This document shows, piece by piece, positions 8,771-17,898 of a stretch of DNA of 64,000 nt. Source of the DNA: Streptosporangium carneum (lineage in GTDB: Bacteria > Actinomycetota > Actinomycetes > Streptosporangiales > Streptosporangiaceae); NCBI RefSeq assembly GCF_027922005.1, contig NZ_BSEV01000022.1, positions 86,741 through 150,740 on the forward strand, given 5' to 3'. The notes beneath the pieces were generated by a model. The model saw nothing but the letters and a program-made list of their open reading frames with translations, ran no database searches and was not told where the DNA came from. The translations under genes and the position numbers were made by a program. Every line of letters begins with the position of its first letter. The first letter of the stretch is position 1.

Positions 8771-9182
8771 GGTCCGCCCATGATATGGCCTGAAGGGCGG
8801 CGTGCCCCGCCGCGGCGAGGACGGCTCCGACGGCGTAGGCGACCAGGTCGGCGACGCCGAACGTGCTGCCGAACACCAGCCTCGCCAGCACGCTGGCCTC
8901 GGAGAGCGCGGCGGGGACGGGCGTCAGCTGGGCGAACTCGACCGCCCAGCTGACGGCCAGGGCCCACAGCGCCGCCCTCACCGGGGAGAGCCGCGGCGCG
9001 ACGAACAGGACCAGCGTGTGGATGAGCACGGTGTAGAGGGCGTCCCCGGCGTACTTGCCGAACCAGCCGTCGGTCACCGCGCGGACCGTCAGCCCGGCGG
9101 CGACGGTCACGACGGCCGCCAGGGCGGCGGGCAGGCGGTCACGGACGGAGGGGGACAGGCGGGTGACGAGGGGGGAGCGCAC
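8763..9182 (-). CDS. DUF2809 small membrane protein
   Basis: 139 codons from a GTG. Four to five hydrophobic segments are visible (LPAALAAVVTVAAGLTVRA, TVLIHTLVLFVAP, AALWALAVSWAVEFAQL, VADLVAYAVGAVLAAAG). The GKYAGDALYTVL and VEFAQL motifs match the DUF2809 family. Function is unknown in the family. It overlaps the Nei-like gene by 8 bases. Confidence 0.7.
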   Translation of the reverse strand: MRSPLVTRLSPSVRDRLPAALAAVVTVAAGLTVRAVTDGWFGKYAGDALYTVLIHTLVLFVAPRLSPVRAALWALAVSWAVEFAQLTPVPAALSEASVLARLVFGSTFGVADLVAYAVGAVLAAAGHAALQAISWADHA

Positions 9183-9224
9183 GGGACCACGATAACGAGG
9201 CCGCGAGCCCGGCCATGACGACGA

Positions 9225-10499
9225 TCAGGTCAGCCGGGCGGCGCGGTCCTCCAGGTAGCGCTGCTCGGGCAGGCTGGTCGTACGGCGCGCGGCCTCGAGG
9301 TAGCCGGAACGGGCGGCCTCGCGGTCGCCGGCCATCTCCAGCAGGTGGGCGCGGACGGCGTCGAGGCGGTGGTGACCGGTCAGCTGCCCGTCGGCGTCCA
9401 GGGTCTCCAGCAGGTCGAGCCCGGCCCGCGGGCCCCGCACCATTCCGACGGCGACCGCGTGGTTGAGGGTGACCACGGGGTTGGGCGAGACCCGCGAGAG
9501 CAGCCCGTACAGGGCGAGGATCTGCGGCCAGTCGGTGTCCTGCGCGCTCGGGGCCTCCGCGTGGACCGCGGAGATCGCCGCCTGGAGCTGGTAGGGGCCG
9601 ACCGGCGACGTGGCCAGCGCGCGCGTGATGAGCGCGACGCCCTCCTCGATGTGCTTGCGGTTCCACAGGTCGCGGTCCTGCTCGGCGAGCGGGACCAGAG
9701 CGCCGTCCGCGCCGGTGCGCGCGGGCCGTCGCGCGTCGGTGAGCAGCATGAGGGCCAGCAGCCCCGCGACCTCGCCGTCCGCGGGCAGCAGCCGGTGGAC
9801 GGCGCGGACGAGCCTGATCGCCTCCCCGGTCAGCTCGGAGCTCTGCAGTTCGGGGCCCGAGGTCGAGGTGTGCCCCTCGTTGAAGATCAGGTAGAGCACG
9901 TGCAGGACGACCCGCAGCCGGTCGGCCCGCTCGTCCTGCGGCGGCATGCGGAACGGGATGCCGGTGGTCTTGACGCGCTGCTTGGCCCGGCTGATGCGCT
10001 GGGCCATGGTCGCCTCGGGGACGAGGAAGGCACGGGCGATCTGCGCCGTGGTCAGGCCGCCGACGGCGCGCAGGGTGAGCGCGACCTGGGAGGCGGCGGA
10101 GAGCGCGGGGTGGCAGCACAGGAACAGCAGGGTCAGCGTGTCGTCCCGGTCGGGCGGCTGCTCCTCGCCGGGGCTCGGCGTCACTGACTCGTCCGCGGGC
10201 GTCCGCGTCGCGGCGGTGACCTCCCTGCGCCTGCGCGCGTGCTCGCTGCGCCACTCGTCGGTCAGCCTGCGGGAGGCGACCGTGACCAGCCAGCCCTTGG
10301 GGTTGTCGGGCACGCCCTCCTTCGGCCACTGCACGGCGGCGGCCAGCAGGGCCTCCTGAACGGCGTCCTCGCACGCGTCGAACTGCCCGTGACGCCGGAC
10401 GAGCGTGCCGAGGACCTGCGGCGTCAGCTCGCGCAGCAGGTCCTCGACGCCGGGAGGCGTTCCAACGCCCTCGCCCCGGCCGGGTTCGTCAGCGGCCAC
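9225..10499 (-). CDS. ECF42-type RNA polymerase sigma factor with C-terminal TPR-like extension
   Basis: 424 codons from GTG 10499 with GAGGTGG upstream. The sigma-2 region holds DACEDAVQEALLAA and NPKGWLVTVASRRLTDEWR. Sigma-4 holds GLTTAQIARAFLVPEATMAQRI. The long C-terminal helical extension (from about residue 190, with LIFNEGHT and NPVVTLNHAVAV) defines the ECF42 group, whose extension replaces an anti-sigma factor. Most ECF42 genes sit next to DGPF/YCII-like genes; none is visible here. It lies 139 bases downstream of the M1 peptidase on the same strand. Confidence 0.88.
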   Translation of the reverse strand: MAADEPGRGEGVGTPPGVEDLLRELTPQVLGTLVRRHGQFDACEDAVQEALLAAAVQWPKEGVPDNPKGWLVTVASRRLTDEWRSEHARRRREVTAATRTPADESVTPSPGEEQPPDRDDTLTLLFLCCHPALSAASQVALTLRAVGGLTTAQIARAFLVPEATMAQRISRAKQRVKTTGIPFRMPPQDERADRLRVVLHVLYLIFNEGHTSTSGPELQSSELTGEAIRLVRAVHRLLPADGEVAGLLALMLLTDARRPARTGADGALVPLAEQDRDLWNRKHIEEGVALITRALATSPVGPYQLQAAISAVHAEAPSAQDTDWPQILALYGLLSRVSPNPVVTLNHAVAVGMVRGPRAGLDLLETLDADGQLTGHHRLDAVRAHLLEMAGDREAARSGYLEAARRTTSLPEQRYLEDRAARLT

Positions 10500-10638
10500 G
10501 GTTCCACCTCGTTGTCGCGGGCGGCGGGATGCCAGGACGGCAGGCTACCCGATCCGCGGCGGGAGCCCCGCCGCCTCCGCGGGGCGCGCACAGGATCGGC
10601 TCCGCCCGCGTCGTCGTGAGGCGGAGGCGACGGCCGGG

Positions 10639-11934
10639 TCAGGGAAGCGGCGGGAGGCGGGAGCCGTACAGCCACGCGGTGAAGACCCCGTCGAACGAGT
10701 GCGTCGTGTACTGCAGCGCCAGGTCGAGGAACATGTCCGTGGTGACGTTCCCGTGCCGGTTCGTCGTCGTCCACTCGCGCAGCAGCGCGAAGAACGCCAG
10801 GTCGCCGAGGATCCGCCGGAACGCGTGCAGGGCGAGCGCGCCGCGCTTGTAGACGCGGTCGTCGAACAGCCGCCGCGCTCCCGGGTCGGCGAGCACGAAG
10901 TCCTGGGGGAGCGCGGACAGACGCCGGTGCCAGCGCACCGCGTGGTGGTCGGCGGACTCGTCCCCCGAGGCCTCCGACCAGATCCACTCCGCGTAGCAGG
11001 CGAAGCCCTCGTGCAGCCAGATGTCACGCCAGTCGGCGACCGTCAGGCTGTTGCCGAACCACTGGTGCGCCAGCTCGTGGGCGACCAGCCGCTCCTCGCC
11101 GCGCCTGCCGTCCACGTGGTTCGCGCCGAAGATCGACATGCCCTGGGCCTCGATCGGGATCTCCAGCTCGTCGTCCACGACCACCGCGGTGTACGAGCCG
11201 AAGGGGTAGGCCCCGAACCGCTCGCCGAAGACCGTCAGCATCTGGCTCTGCCTGCCGAAGTCGTTGCGCGCCTTCCCCGCGAGCCCCGCGGGGAAGGCCA
11301 GCCGGACCCTGGCGCCCAGCTCGGCCTGCTGGTAGCGGCCGATCTGGACGCTCGCGAGATAGGTGGCCATCGGCTCGGGCTGCTCGTACACCCACGTGGT
11401 CGACGACGACGCCCGCCGCCGGGAGACCAGCTCCCCGTTGGCGATCACGGTGTACGGCGAGGCCGTCGTCACCGAGATCCGGTAGGCGGCCTTGTCGTCG
11501 GGGCGGTCGTTGCACGGAAACCACGACGGGGCTCCGATCGGCTGGCTGGCCACGATCACGCCGTCGCTGAGCTGCTCCCAGCCCAGCTCGCCCCAGTGGC
11601 TGGCGACGGGGCGGGGGTTGCCCGCGTAGCGCACCTCGACGACGAACGGCCCGGGGGCGAGCCGCTCCGGCGTCTTCGGGGAGACGTGGAGCTTGCCGCC
11701 GCGGTGGAGGAACCGCGCCGGTCTGCCGTTGACCGTCACCCCGTCGACCCGGAACGGGCCCAGGTCCAGGGAGAGACGGGTCAGCGGACGCAGCGCCCTC
11801 GCGGAGAGCCGGGCGACCCCGCCGAGCCGGTTGGGGCCGACCCGGTAGTCCAGAGACAGGTCGTAGTGCTCGACCCGGTACCCGTCGTCGCCGTGCGTGG
11901 GGAAGTAGGAAGGACGGGGGGTGCTCGGAACCAC
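10639..11934 (-). CDS. M1-family zinc metallopeptidase
   Basis: 431 codons from GTG 11934, preceded by GAGGAAACAC. HELAHQWFG gives the zinc ligands H286 and H290 and catalytic E287; E309 in WLHEGFACY is the third ligand. An N-terminal beta-saddle domain (about 1-200) precedes the thermolysin-like domain. The protein stops after that domain, shorter than aminopeptidase N (about 850). It starts 34 bases after the Pls-type synthetase ends, on the same strand. The known epsilon-polylysine-degrading enzyme is an M1-type aminopeptidase, so a role in self-protection or trimming of the Pls product is a reasonable inference. Confidence 0.88.
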   Translation of the reverse strand: MVPSTPRPSYFPTHGDDGYRVEHYDLSLDYRVGPNRLGGVARLSARALRPLTRLSLDLGPFRVDGVTVNGRPARFLHRGGKLHVSPKTPERLAPGPFVVEVRYAGNPRPVASHWGELGWEQLSDGVIVASQPIGAPSWFPCNDRPDDKAAYRISVTTASPYTVIANGELVSRRRASSSTTWVYEQPEPMATYLASVQIGRYQQAELGARVRLAFPAGLAGKARNDFGRQSQMLTVFGERFGAYPFGSYTAVVVDDELEIPIEAQGMSIFGANHVDGRRGEERLVAHELAHQWFGNSLTVADWRDIWLHEGFACYAEWIWSEASGDESADHHAVRWHRRLSALPQDFVLADPGARRLFDDRVYKRGALALHAFRRILGDLAFFALLREWTTTNRHGNVTTDMFLDLALQYTTHSFDGVFTAWLYGSRLPPLP

Positions 11935-11968
11935 GTGTTTCCTCAGTGCTTTCCTGTGCCGCGTAGCG

Positions 11969-14900
11969 CTATGTGCGTTTATGCCATGCCGCGATCGGGT
12001 TGCCGAACCAGCGGGTCCCCGGCGGCACCGACTCGCCGCGCATCACCAGGGACGCCGGTCCGACCGTGGTGTTCTCCCCGATCGTCGCCGCGGGCAGCAC
12101 CACCCCGTGCGGGCCGAGCGTCGATCCGTCCCGCAGGACGACAGTATCGATGCTCATGACCCGGTCATGGAACAGGTGCGTCTGCAACACGCAGCCCCGG
12201 TTGACCGAGACCCCGTCGCCGAGGCTCACCAGGTCGATCTCCGGCAGCCAGTACGTCTCACACCACACGCCCCTGCCGACGCGCGCGCCCATCGAACGCA
12301 GCCACAGGTTCAGCGGGGCCGTGCCCAGCCACATCCTGGCGAACCAGGGGGCGCCCAGCACCTCGACGAAGTTGTCCGCCAGCTCGTTGCGCCACACGAA
12401 CGAGCTCCACAGCGGCCGGTCGCCGACCGTGATCCGGCCGAGCAGCGCCCACTTGGCCACGGTGGTGACCGCGGCGGCCAGCACCCCGGCGCCGAGCAGC
12501 ACCACGCCGCTCAGCAGCGCCGCGACCGCGAAGCCGTACGATCCGGCGAGGCTCAGCAGGCAGGCGGCCACGAGCACGCCGACCGCGACCGCGCACATCG
12601 CCGGGACGAGACGGCACAGCTCGACGGCGGCGCGGGCGGCCCTCAGCCGGAACGGCGGGTCGTAGGTGCGGCTGCGGTCGGTGTCCTCGGCCGTGCGGCG
12701 CAGCTCGACCGGCGGCATGCCGAGGTAGGAGGAACCGGCCTTCGCCTTCTTCGGGGCGGCGGAGAGCACCGCGACCAGGCCGTCCTTCGGCACCTTGCGG
12801 CCGGGTGCGGTCATCCCCGAGTTGCCGAGGAAGGCGCGCTTGCCGATCCGCACGTGGTCGACCCTGAACCGCCCGCCGTCCAGCTCGTACGGCGCGACCA
12901 TCGTGTCGTCCGCGAGGAACGCGCCGTCGCCGACGGAGGTCATCGACGGCAGCGCCAGCACCGTGGACAGCTCGACGTCCCGGCCGACCTTCATGCCCAG
13001 GGCGCGCAGCCAGACGGGGGTGGCCATGCTGGCGTACAGCGGGAACAGCCAGACCCGCGCCATCGACATCAGCCGGCCCGTCGACCACGCCTGCCAGGCC
13101 TGGCGGCTGTGCACCGGGTGGTGGCCGGGGCGCAGGCCGACCGCGAGCAGCCTGACCAGCACCAGGATCGTCAGGGCCAGGACGGCCATCGAGGTGACGG
13201 TGGCGAGCGGCACGCCGTACAGCAGGCCGGCCAGGGACGTCATGTCGCCGCGCAGGAGCACGGCCAGCCCCGGCAGCGCCGCGGCGACCGGCACGAGGCT
13301 GAGGGCCAGTGCGGACAGGCCGTAGACCGCGACCCAGCGGGGCGAACGCGGCGGCCGGTCCGCGGGCTGGCGTGCCTTGCCCATCCTGACGGCGGGGGCC
13401 CCGGCCCAGCGCTGCCCCGACGGGACCGAGCCCGCGACCGCCGAACCGGGCGCGACCTGGGCGTTCTTCCCCACCCGCGCGCCGGGGAACAGGGTCGTGC
13501 GGGCGCCGACCGTGGCGGAGGCGCCGATCTTGATCTCGCCGATCCGCACCTTGTCGCCGTCGATCCAGTAGCCGCTCAGATCGACCTCGGGCTCGACGGC
13601 GGCGTTCCTGCCCAGCTTGAGCATTCCGGTGATCGGCGGGGCCGAGTGGAGGTCGGCGTCCGCGCCGACCTGGGCGCCGAGCGCCCGCGCGTAGTGGGTG
13701 AGCCAGGGGGCGGTCGACAGCTCGACCACGCCGAGCCGTTCCGCGAACTGCTCGGCGAACCACACCTTCAGGTGCACCGCCCCGCCCCGGGGATAGGAGC
13801 CCGGTTTGAGGTTGCGCAGCAGCAGCCGGGCCATCCCTGCGGCCAGCGCGATGCGCCCGGCGGGGGAGACGAACACGACCGCGCCGAGCAGCACCAGCCA
13901 CCACGAGACGGTCGGGACCCCGGGCAGCGCGACCAGGTTGGCGAGCACGGCCAGGCCGACCACCCAGCGCAGCGCGCCCGCGGTGAGCAGCGGCACGGTG
14001 AGCGCCGCCTGCGCGATCGCGGCGCGGCGCGGCATCGGCTCGACGACCCGCCCCGTCGTCACGACCTCCGTCGCGTCCAGCGCGGACAGGTGGGCGGCGA
14101 GCCGCCTCAGCGTCGGATGGTCGTAGACGTCGCCGACCGTGACGGACGGATGGCGGGTGCGCAGCGCCGAGACCAGCCGGGCCGCCGCGAGGCTGGTGCC
14201 GCCCTCGGCGAAGAAGTCGCCCTCGGTGTCGCCCAGGACGTTCTGCCAGCATTCGGCCACCCAGGGGTCGACGTCGGGCCGCTCGGCCTTCCGCTGCCGG
14301 GGCAGTGGCCACGGCAGGGCGTCGCGGTCGATCTTGCCGGAGGTACGGGTGGGCAGCTCGCCGATCACCGCGATGCGCGGCACCAGCGCGGCGGGCAGCG
14401 CCTCGAGCAGCCGGTTCCTGGCGTCCGCCTGGTCGAACCCCTCGCCCGGCACGACGTAGCCGACGAGCAACTGGTGCCCGCCGCCGGTGGTGCGGACCGC
14501 GGCCGCGGCTCCCGCGACCCCGGGCAGGGCCTGCAGGGCGGCGTCGACCTCGCCCAGCTCGATGCGGCGTCCGCCCAGCTTGATCTGCTCGTCCGCCCGC
14601 CCGACGAAGAGCAGCCCGTCAGGCTCGGCGCGCACCAGGTCGCCGCTGCGGTAGGCGCGTTCCCAGCCGAGGGAGGGGAGCGGGGCGTACTTCTCCGCGT
14701 CCTTGGCCGGGTCGAGGTAACGGGCGAGGCCGACTCCGCCGATGACCAGCTCGCCGGTCTCGCCCATGGGCACGGGGTCGCCCTCGCCGTCGACGACGAC
14801 CAGGTCCCATCCGGCCAGGGGCAGGCCGATCCGCACCGGCCCCTCCCCGGTCAGCGGGGCCGCGCACGCGACCACGGTCGCCTCCGTCGGCCCGTAGGTG

Positions 14901-15817
14901 TTCCAGACCTCCCGCCCGGGCACGGCCAGCCGCTCGGCGAGCTCGGGCGGGCACGCCTCACCGCCGAAGATCAGCAGGCGGACGTCGTCGAGCGTCTCGA
15001 CCGGCCAGAGCGCCGCGAGCGTCGGCACCGTGGACACGACCGTGATGCCCATCTCGGTCAGCCAGGGCCCCAGGTCCATGCCGGTGCGAACCAGCGCGCG
15101 GGGCGCGGCGACCAGGCAGGCGCCGTGCCGCCAGGCCAGCCACATCTCCTCGCAGGAGGCGTCGAAGGCCACGGAGAGCCCGGCCAGCACCCGGTCGCCG
15201 GGACCGAGCGGGTCGCCGGTCAGGAAGAGCCTCGCCTCGGCGTCCACGAACGCCGCCGCGCTGCGGTGGGAGACCGCGACGCCCTTCGGCTTTCCCGTTG
15301 ACCCGGAGGTGAAGATGATCCACGCGTCGTCGTCGAGCCCGGGGCGCCGGTCCGCGTCGGGGTCCCAGGTCCCGCCCAGGGTGCCGAAGACCGTGATCTT
15401 CCCGCCCTCGCCGATGACGGCGCTCACCGCCGCCTCGCCGAAGACCAGCTCGGCCCGCTCCTCGGGGTCGTCGGCGTCCACCGGAACGTAGGCCGCGCCC
15501 ACGGTCAGCGTGGCCAGGATCGCGACGTAGAGCTCCACGGTGCCGGAGGGCACCCGCACTCCGACCCGGTCGCCGCGCCCGACGCCCGCCTCCCGGAGTT
15601 CGTCCGCCACCCGGTTCACCCGGGCGCGCAGACCGGTGTAGTCGAGCTTGGTGCGCCCGTCGTCGAGAGCGGCGGCGTGGGGGTGACGCCGGGTGGTCTC
15701 GTCCAGGATGTCGATCAGAGTGCGGGCGGGCGCGGCGGGCTCTCCCGCGAAGATCGCCTGTGTCGGGGCGTTCGCCGGTATGAGGGCGTGCTCGATTTCC
15801 ACCGTAATCGGATGCAA
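11969..15817 (-). CDS. Pls/PosA-type single-module nonribosomal peptide synthetase (poly-amino-acid synthetase)
   Basis: 1282 codons. Residues about 30-510 form an adenylation domain: FTSGSTGKPKG near 170, FDASCEEMWLAW, WNTYGPTEATVV, YRSGDL, and KIDRDALP near 494. A carrier domain follows, with GGTSLAAARL placing the phosphopantetheine serine at 542. The rest has about six membrane spans alternating with three soluble segments rich in left-handed-helix repeats. There is no condensation or thioesterase domain. This is the layout of epsilon-poly-L-lysine synthetase, which joins one amino acid into a 25-35-mer at the membrane. The amino acid used here is not proven. It is followed at 34 bases by an M1 peptidase. 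Confidence 0.88.
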   Translation of the reverse strand: MHPITVEIEHALIPANAPTQAIFAGEPAAPARTLIDILDETTRRHPHAAALDDGRTKLDYTGLRARVNRVADELREAGVGRGDRVGVRVPSGTVELYVAILATLTVGAAYVPVDADDPEERAELVFGEAAVSAVIGEGGKITVFGTLGGTWDPDADRRPGLDDDAWIIFTSGSTGKPKGVAVSHRSAAAFVDAEARLFLTGDPLGPGDRVLAGLSVAFDASCEEMWLAWRHGACLVAAPRALVRTGMDLGPWLTEMGITVVSTVPTLAALWPVETLDDVRLLIFGGEACPPELAERLAVPGREVWNTYGPTEATVVACAAPLTGEGPVRIGLPLAGWDLVVVDGEGDPVPMGETGELVIGGVGLARYLDPAKDAEKYAPLPSLGWERAYRSGDLVRAEPDGLLFVGRADEQIKLGGRRIELGEVDAALQALPGVAGAAAAVRTTGGGHQLLVGYVVPGEGFDQADARNRLLEALPAALVPRIAVIGELPTRTSGKIDRDALPWPLPRQRKAERPDVDPWVAECWQNVLGDTEGDFFAEGGTSLAAARLVSALRTRHPSVTVGDVYDHPTLRRLAAHLSALDATEVVTTGRVVEPMPRRAAIAQAALTVPLLTAGALRWVVGLAVLANLVALPGVPTVSWWLVLLGAVVFVSPAGRIALAAGMARLLLRNLKPGSYPRGGAVHLKVWFAEQFAERLGVVELSTAPWLTHYARALGAQVGADADLHSAPPITGMLKLGRNAAVEPEVDLSGYWIDGDKVRIGEIKIGASATVGARTTLFPGARVGKNAQVAPGSAVAGSVPSGQRWAGAPAVRMGKARQPADRPPRSPRWVAVYGLSALALSLVPVAAALPGLAVLLRGDMTSLAGLLYGVPLATVTSMAVLALTILVLVRLLAVGLRPGHHPVHSRQAWQAWSTGRLMSMARVWLFPLYASMATPVWLRALGMKVGRDVELSTVLALPSMTSVGDGAFLADDTMVAPYELDGGRFRVDHVRIGKRAFLGNSGMTAPGRKVPKDGLVAVLSAAPKKAKAGSSYLGMPPVELRRTAEDTDRSRTYDPPFRLRAARAAVELCRLVPAMCAVAVGVLVAACLLSLAGSYGFAVAALLSGVVLLGAGVLAAAVTTVAKWALLGRITVGDRPLWSSFVWRNELADNFVEVLGAPWFARMWLGTAPLNLWLRSMGARVGRGVWCETYWLPEIDLVSLGDGVSVNRGCVLQTHLFHDRVMSIDTVVLRDGSTLGPHGVVLPAATIGENTTVGPASLVMRGESVPPGTRWFGNPIAAWHKRT

Positions 15818-16393
15818 GGTCTCTCCAGTCAGACGACCGTGGCTTGCGTCGGATTACGCTCGCCGCATGTGGCTCCCTGTGACGCCACTCATTGCCGTCG
15901 TCATCCAACGATCCTAGAACACCTGCTATTCCGATATTTCTGAACTTTTAGCGTTATGGCTGGTCACGGCTTTCGTCACCCAGGGTGAGCTGGGCGCGCG
16001 TCGCCGTACGGTGGCTGTGATCCCCGCCACTTCAGGCCTGTGGGCCCGGGCCTTCGCGAGCCGCCTTCCGCCCAGCTCGGAGGCGTTGTCCGGCACTCCT
16101 CACCGATCGTTAGGGCCCGCCCTTCCCATGACGCGCCGAAGAAATTTGCCGCATGCTCGGTGATCGACGTCCGCCTTCGCCCTGCCCGGCCGTCGCGGCA
16201 ATTGTTTGTTCATTGTTTGTAAATCGAAAATTCACAAAACTGGGAAGTGGAGTGATATTTCCCTACATGGGCGATTCGATGAACGAGAACGGCGCCGATG
16301 GACAACGGCTCGCGCTCCGCGCCTCGCTCTGGTCCGCTGCCGGCCTGCGGCGTGCCGTGCCGCCGCAGGGGGTCGCCTCCGAGGCGACCCCGC
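15818..16393. promoter_or_regulatory. Pls upstream region; AT-rich segment with direct repeats
   Basis: No convincing gene lies in these 576 bases. An AT-rich segment (16195-16262) holds attgtttgt twice (16201-16209 and 16212-16220) and gaaaattcacaaaac (16226-16240). A close variant of the latter, ggaaaatcacaaaaac, occurs at 17837-17852 upstream of the neighbouring membrane-protein gene. The Pls promoter probably lies in the 15818-15990 part (ttctgaacttttagcgttatgg). An open frame from ATG 16268 runs over the end of the opposite gene and is not supported. Confidence 0.4.
16369..16391 (-). terminator. GC-rich hairpin after the membrane-protein gene
   Basis: ggggtcgcctc (16369-16379) and gaggcgacccc (16381-16391) form an almost perfect inverted repeat, starting 3 bases after the stop codon of the minus-strand membrane-protein gene. 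Position and symmetry fit a terminator without a T-run, as is common in actinomycetes. Confidence 0.6.
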
Positions 16394-17818
16394 TCAGCGT
16401 GGAGCGGACCGGGCGCGCAACATGTCCGCGACGCCGATCCCGGCGACCACGAGTGCGGTGAGAAGGAACAGGCCCACCGAGACCACCATATGGTGGACGC
16501 CTCCCAGGGAGCTCGACTCCAGTTCGCCGCCGCGCGGTTCGGCGAGCGGCAGGACCTGCCTGCCGCCGGTCACCAGGGCTGCGGTGATCGGGCCGAGGAC
16601 GGCGGCCATGCCGCCTCGACGGGCCGTCAGGGGAGCCGCCGAGGCCGTGGCCGCGGTCGCGACGGCCACAAGCGAGGCCAGCAGCAGCGCGCCCGGTATC
16701 CACGTCCCCTGGGCGGCGAGTTTCTCCGGCTCGCCGCCGGTCGCGGCCACGGCCAGCAGGAGCACCAGCACGACCGCGACGCAGCCGGCCGCCGCCAACG
16801 GGATCCGCAGGCGCGTCACCGCGACGGCGCAGCCGACGGCGAAACCGAGGAGCGCGGCCACAGGGCCCGCCGCGGACTGGAAGGCGGCCGCGTGCACCGC
16901 AAGTGTCATCGAGGTGATCGCGCCGACCTGCGCGAGCGCGGCGACGGCGGCCCCGGTGAAGGCGCGGACGCCGTTCAGGGCGGCGAGCGCCGCGGCGCAG
17001 GCCAGCGTCACCAGGCCGATCGCGCCCACGAGCACGTACGACCGCCGCCCCAGCGCCTCCAGCGACACGCCCAGCACCGCGCTGAGCGTCTCCCCGGTCA
17101 CCACGACCGGGACGAACGCCAGCAGGGCGGCCAGAACCCCGGTCACCAAGGCCGGTGTGAGCGCCGGACGCGCCGCGTGCGCCCCGAACGGCGTGGCCTG
17201 CGCTGCCGCCGGTTCCCCGGAGACCCGGGGCAGCGGGCGCGAGCGCCGGACGACGGCCGTCAGGACGGCGGAGGCCAGGCCGACCACCGCCAACACGACG
17301 TACGCCATGGGAAGCCACGGCTCCTGACGCAGCCATCCGGCACCCGTCACGCCTCCTATGAGACTGGCGCCGACGGTCGAACCCGCCATCCCGGCCGCCG
17401 CGCCGACGGCGCCGGAGTCCAGCAGCTCCTGGGCCGCGCCCAGCATCGCCGTCACGGCCAGCGGCACGACGGCGGGCAGGAGGTAGACGAACCTCGCGGG
17501 CAACGCCAGCCAGGGGAGAAGGTACGGCAGGACCGCCATCGCCGTCAGCGCGGCCGAGCCCAGCAGCGGCCATGTCCACCGGCGCCGCATGAGGAGGCCC
17601 GCGACGAAGGCCGTCGCCTGGACCAGCGCGAGGACGAGAAAGGAACCGTCCCACGAGATCCACGCCGTCATGGTGACCGTGCTGGTCGCCAGGCCGCCTC
17701 CCATGGAGGCGAAGGCGACCAGGACGCAGACTCCCGTGACCGCCGAGGACAGCACCCAGGTCAGGGGCCGGGAGGCGGCCTGCGCCGCCCCCGGTCTACT
17801 GTCCGCCGTGGGCTGCAT
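16394..17818 (-). CDS. Polytopic membrane protein of unknown function
   Basis: 474 codons with about 12-14 hydrophobic segments spread over the whole length. Examples are LTWVLSSAVTGVCVLVAFA, ARFVYLLPAVVPLAVTAML and ALVTGVLAALLAFVPVVV. There is no signal peptide or recognisable soluble domain. The even spacing and length resemble an MFS-type transporter, but I see no MFS loop motif, so a transport role is only inferred. It lies 80 bases downstream of the LLM oxidoreductase pair on the same strand and could serve the same substrate. Upstream (17837-17852) is ggaaaatcacaaaaac, echoed on the other side of the gene. Confidence 0.6.
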   Translation of the reverse strand: MQPTADSRPGAAQAASRPLTWVLSSAVTGVCVLVAFASMGGGLATSTVTMTAWISWDGSFLVLALVQATAFVAGLLMRRRWTWPLLGSAALTAMAVLPYLLPWLALPARFVYLLPAVVPLAVTAMLGAAQELLDSGAVGAAAGMAGSTVGASLIGGVTGAGWLRQEPWLPMAYVVLAVVGLASAVLTAVVRRSRPLPRVSGEPAAAQATPFGAHAARPALTPALVTGVLAALLAFVPVVVTGETLSAVLGVSLEALGRRSYVLVGAIGLVTLACAAALAALNGVRAFTGAAVAALAQVGAITSMTLAVHAAAFQSAAGPVAALLGFAVGCAVAVTRLRIPLAAAGCVAVVLVLLLAVAATGGEPEKLAAQGTWIPGALLLASLVAVATAATASAAPLTARRGGMAAVLGPITAALVTGGRQVLPLAEPRGGELESSSLGGVHHMVVSVGLFLLTALVVAGIGVADMLRARSAPR

Positions 17819-17898
17819 GGCCGGTAACCGTGAAGCGGAAAATCACAAAAACCCCCGTAAATCCCGATATGGCATGACAAATGTGAGGCAGCCTGGGC

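Noticed and set aside
11921-15301. Very long plus-strand open frame opposite the Pls gene
   Set aside because: Same reason: a composition artefact over a well-supported minus-strand gene.
16268-16461. 64-codon plus-strand frame beginning MGDSMNENG
   Set aside because: It has no good ribosome site and overlaps the 3' end and terminator of the opposite gene.
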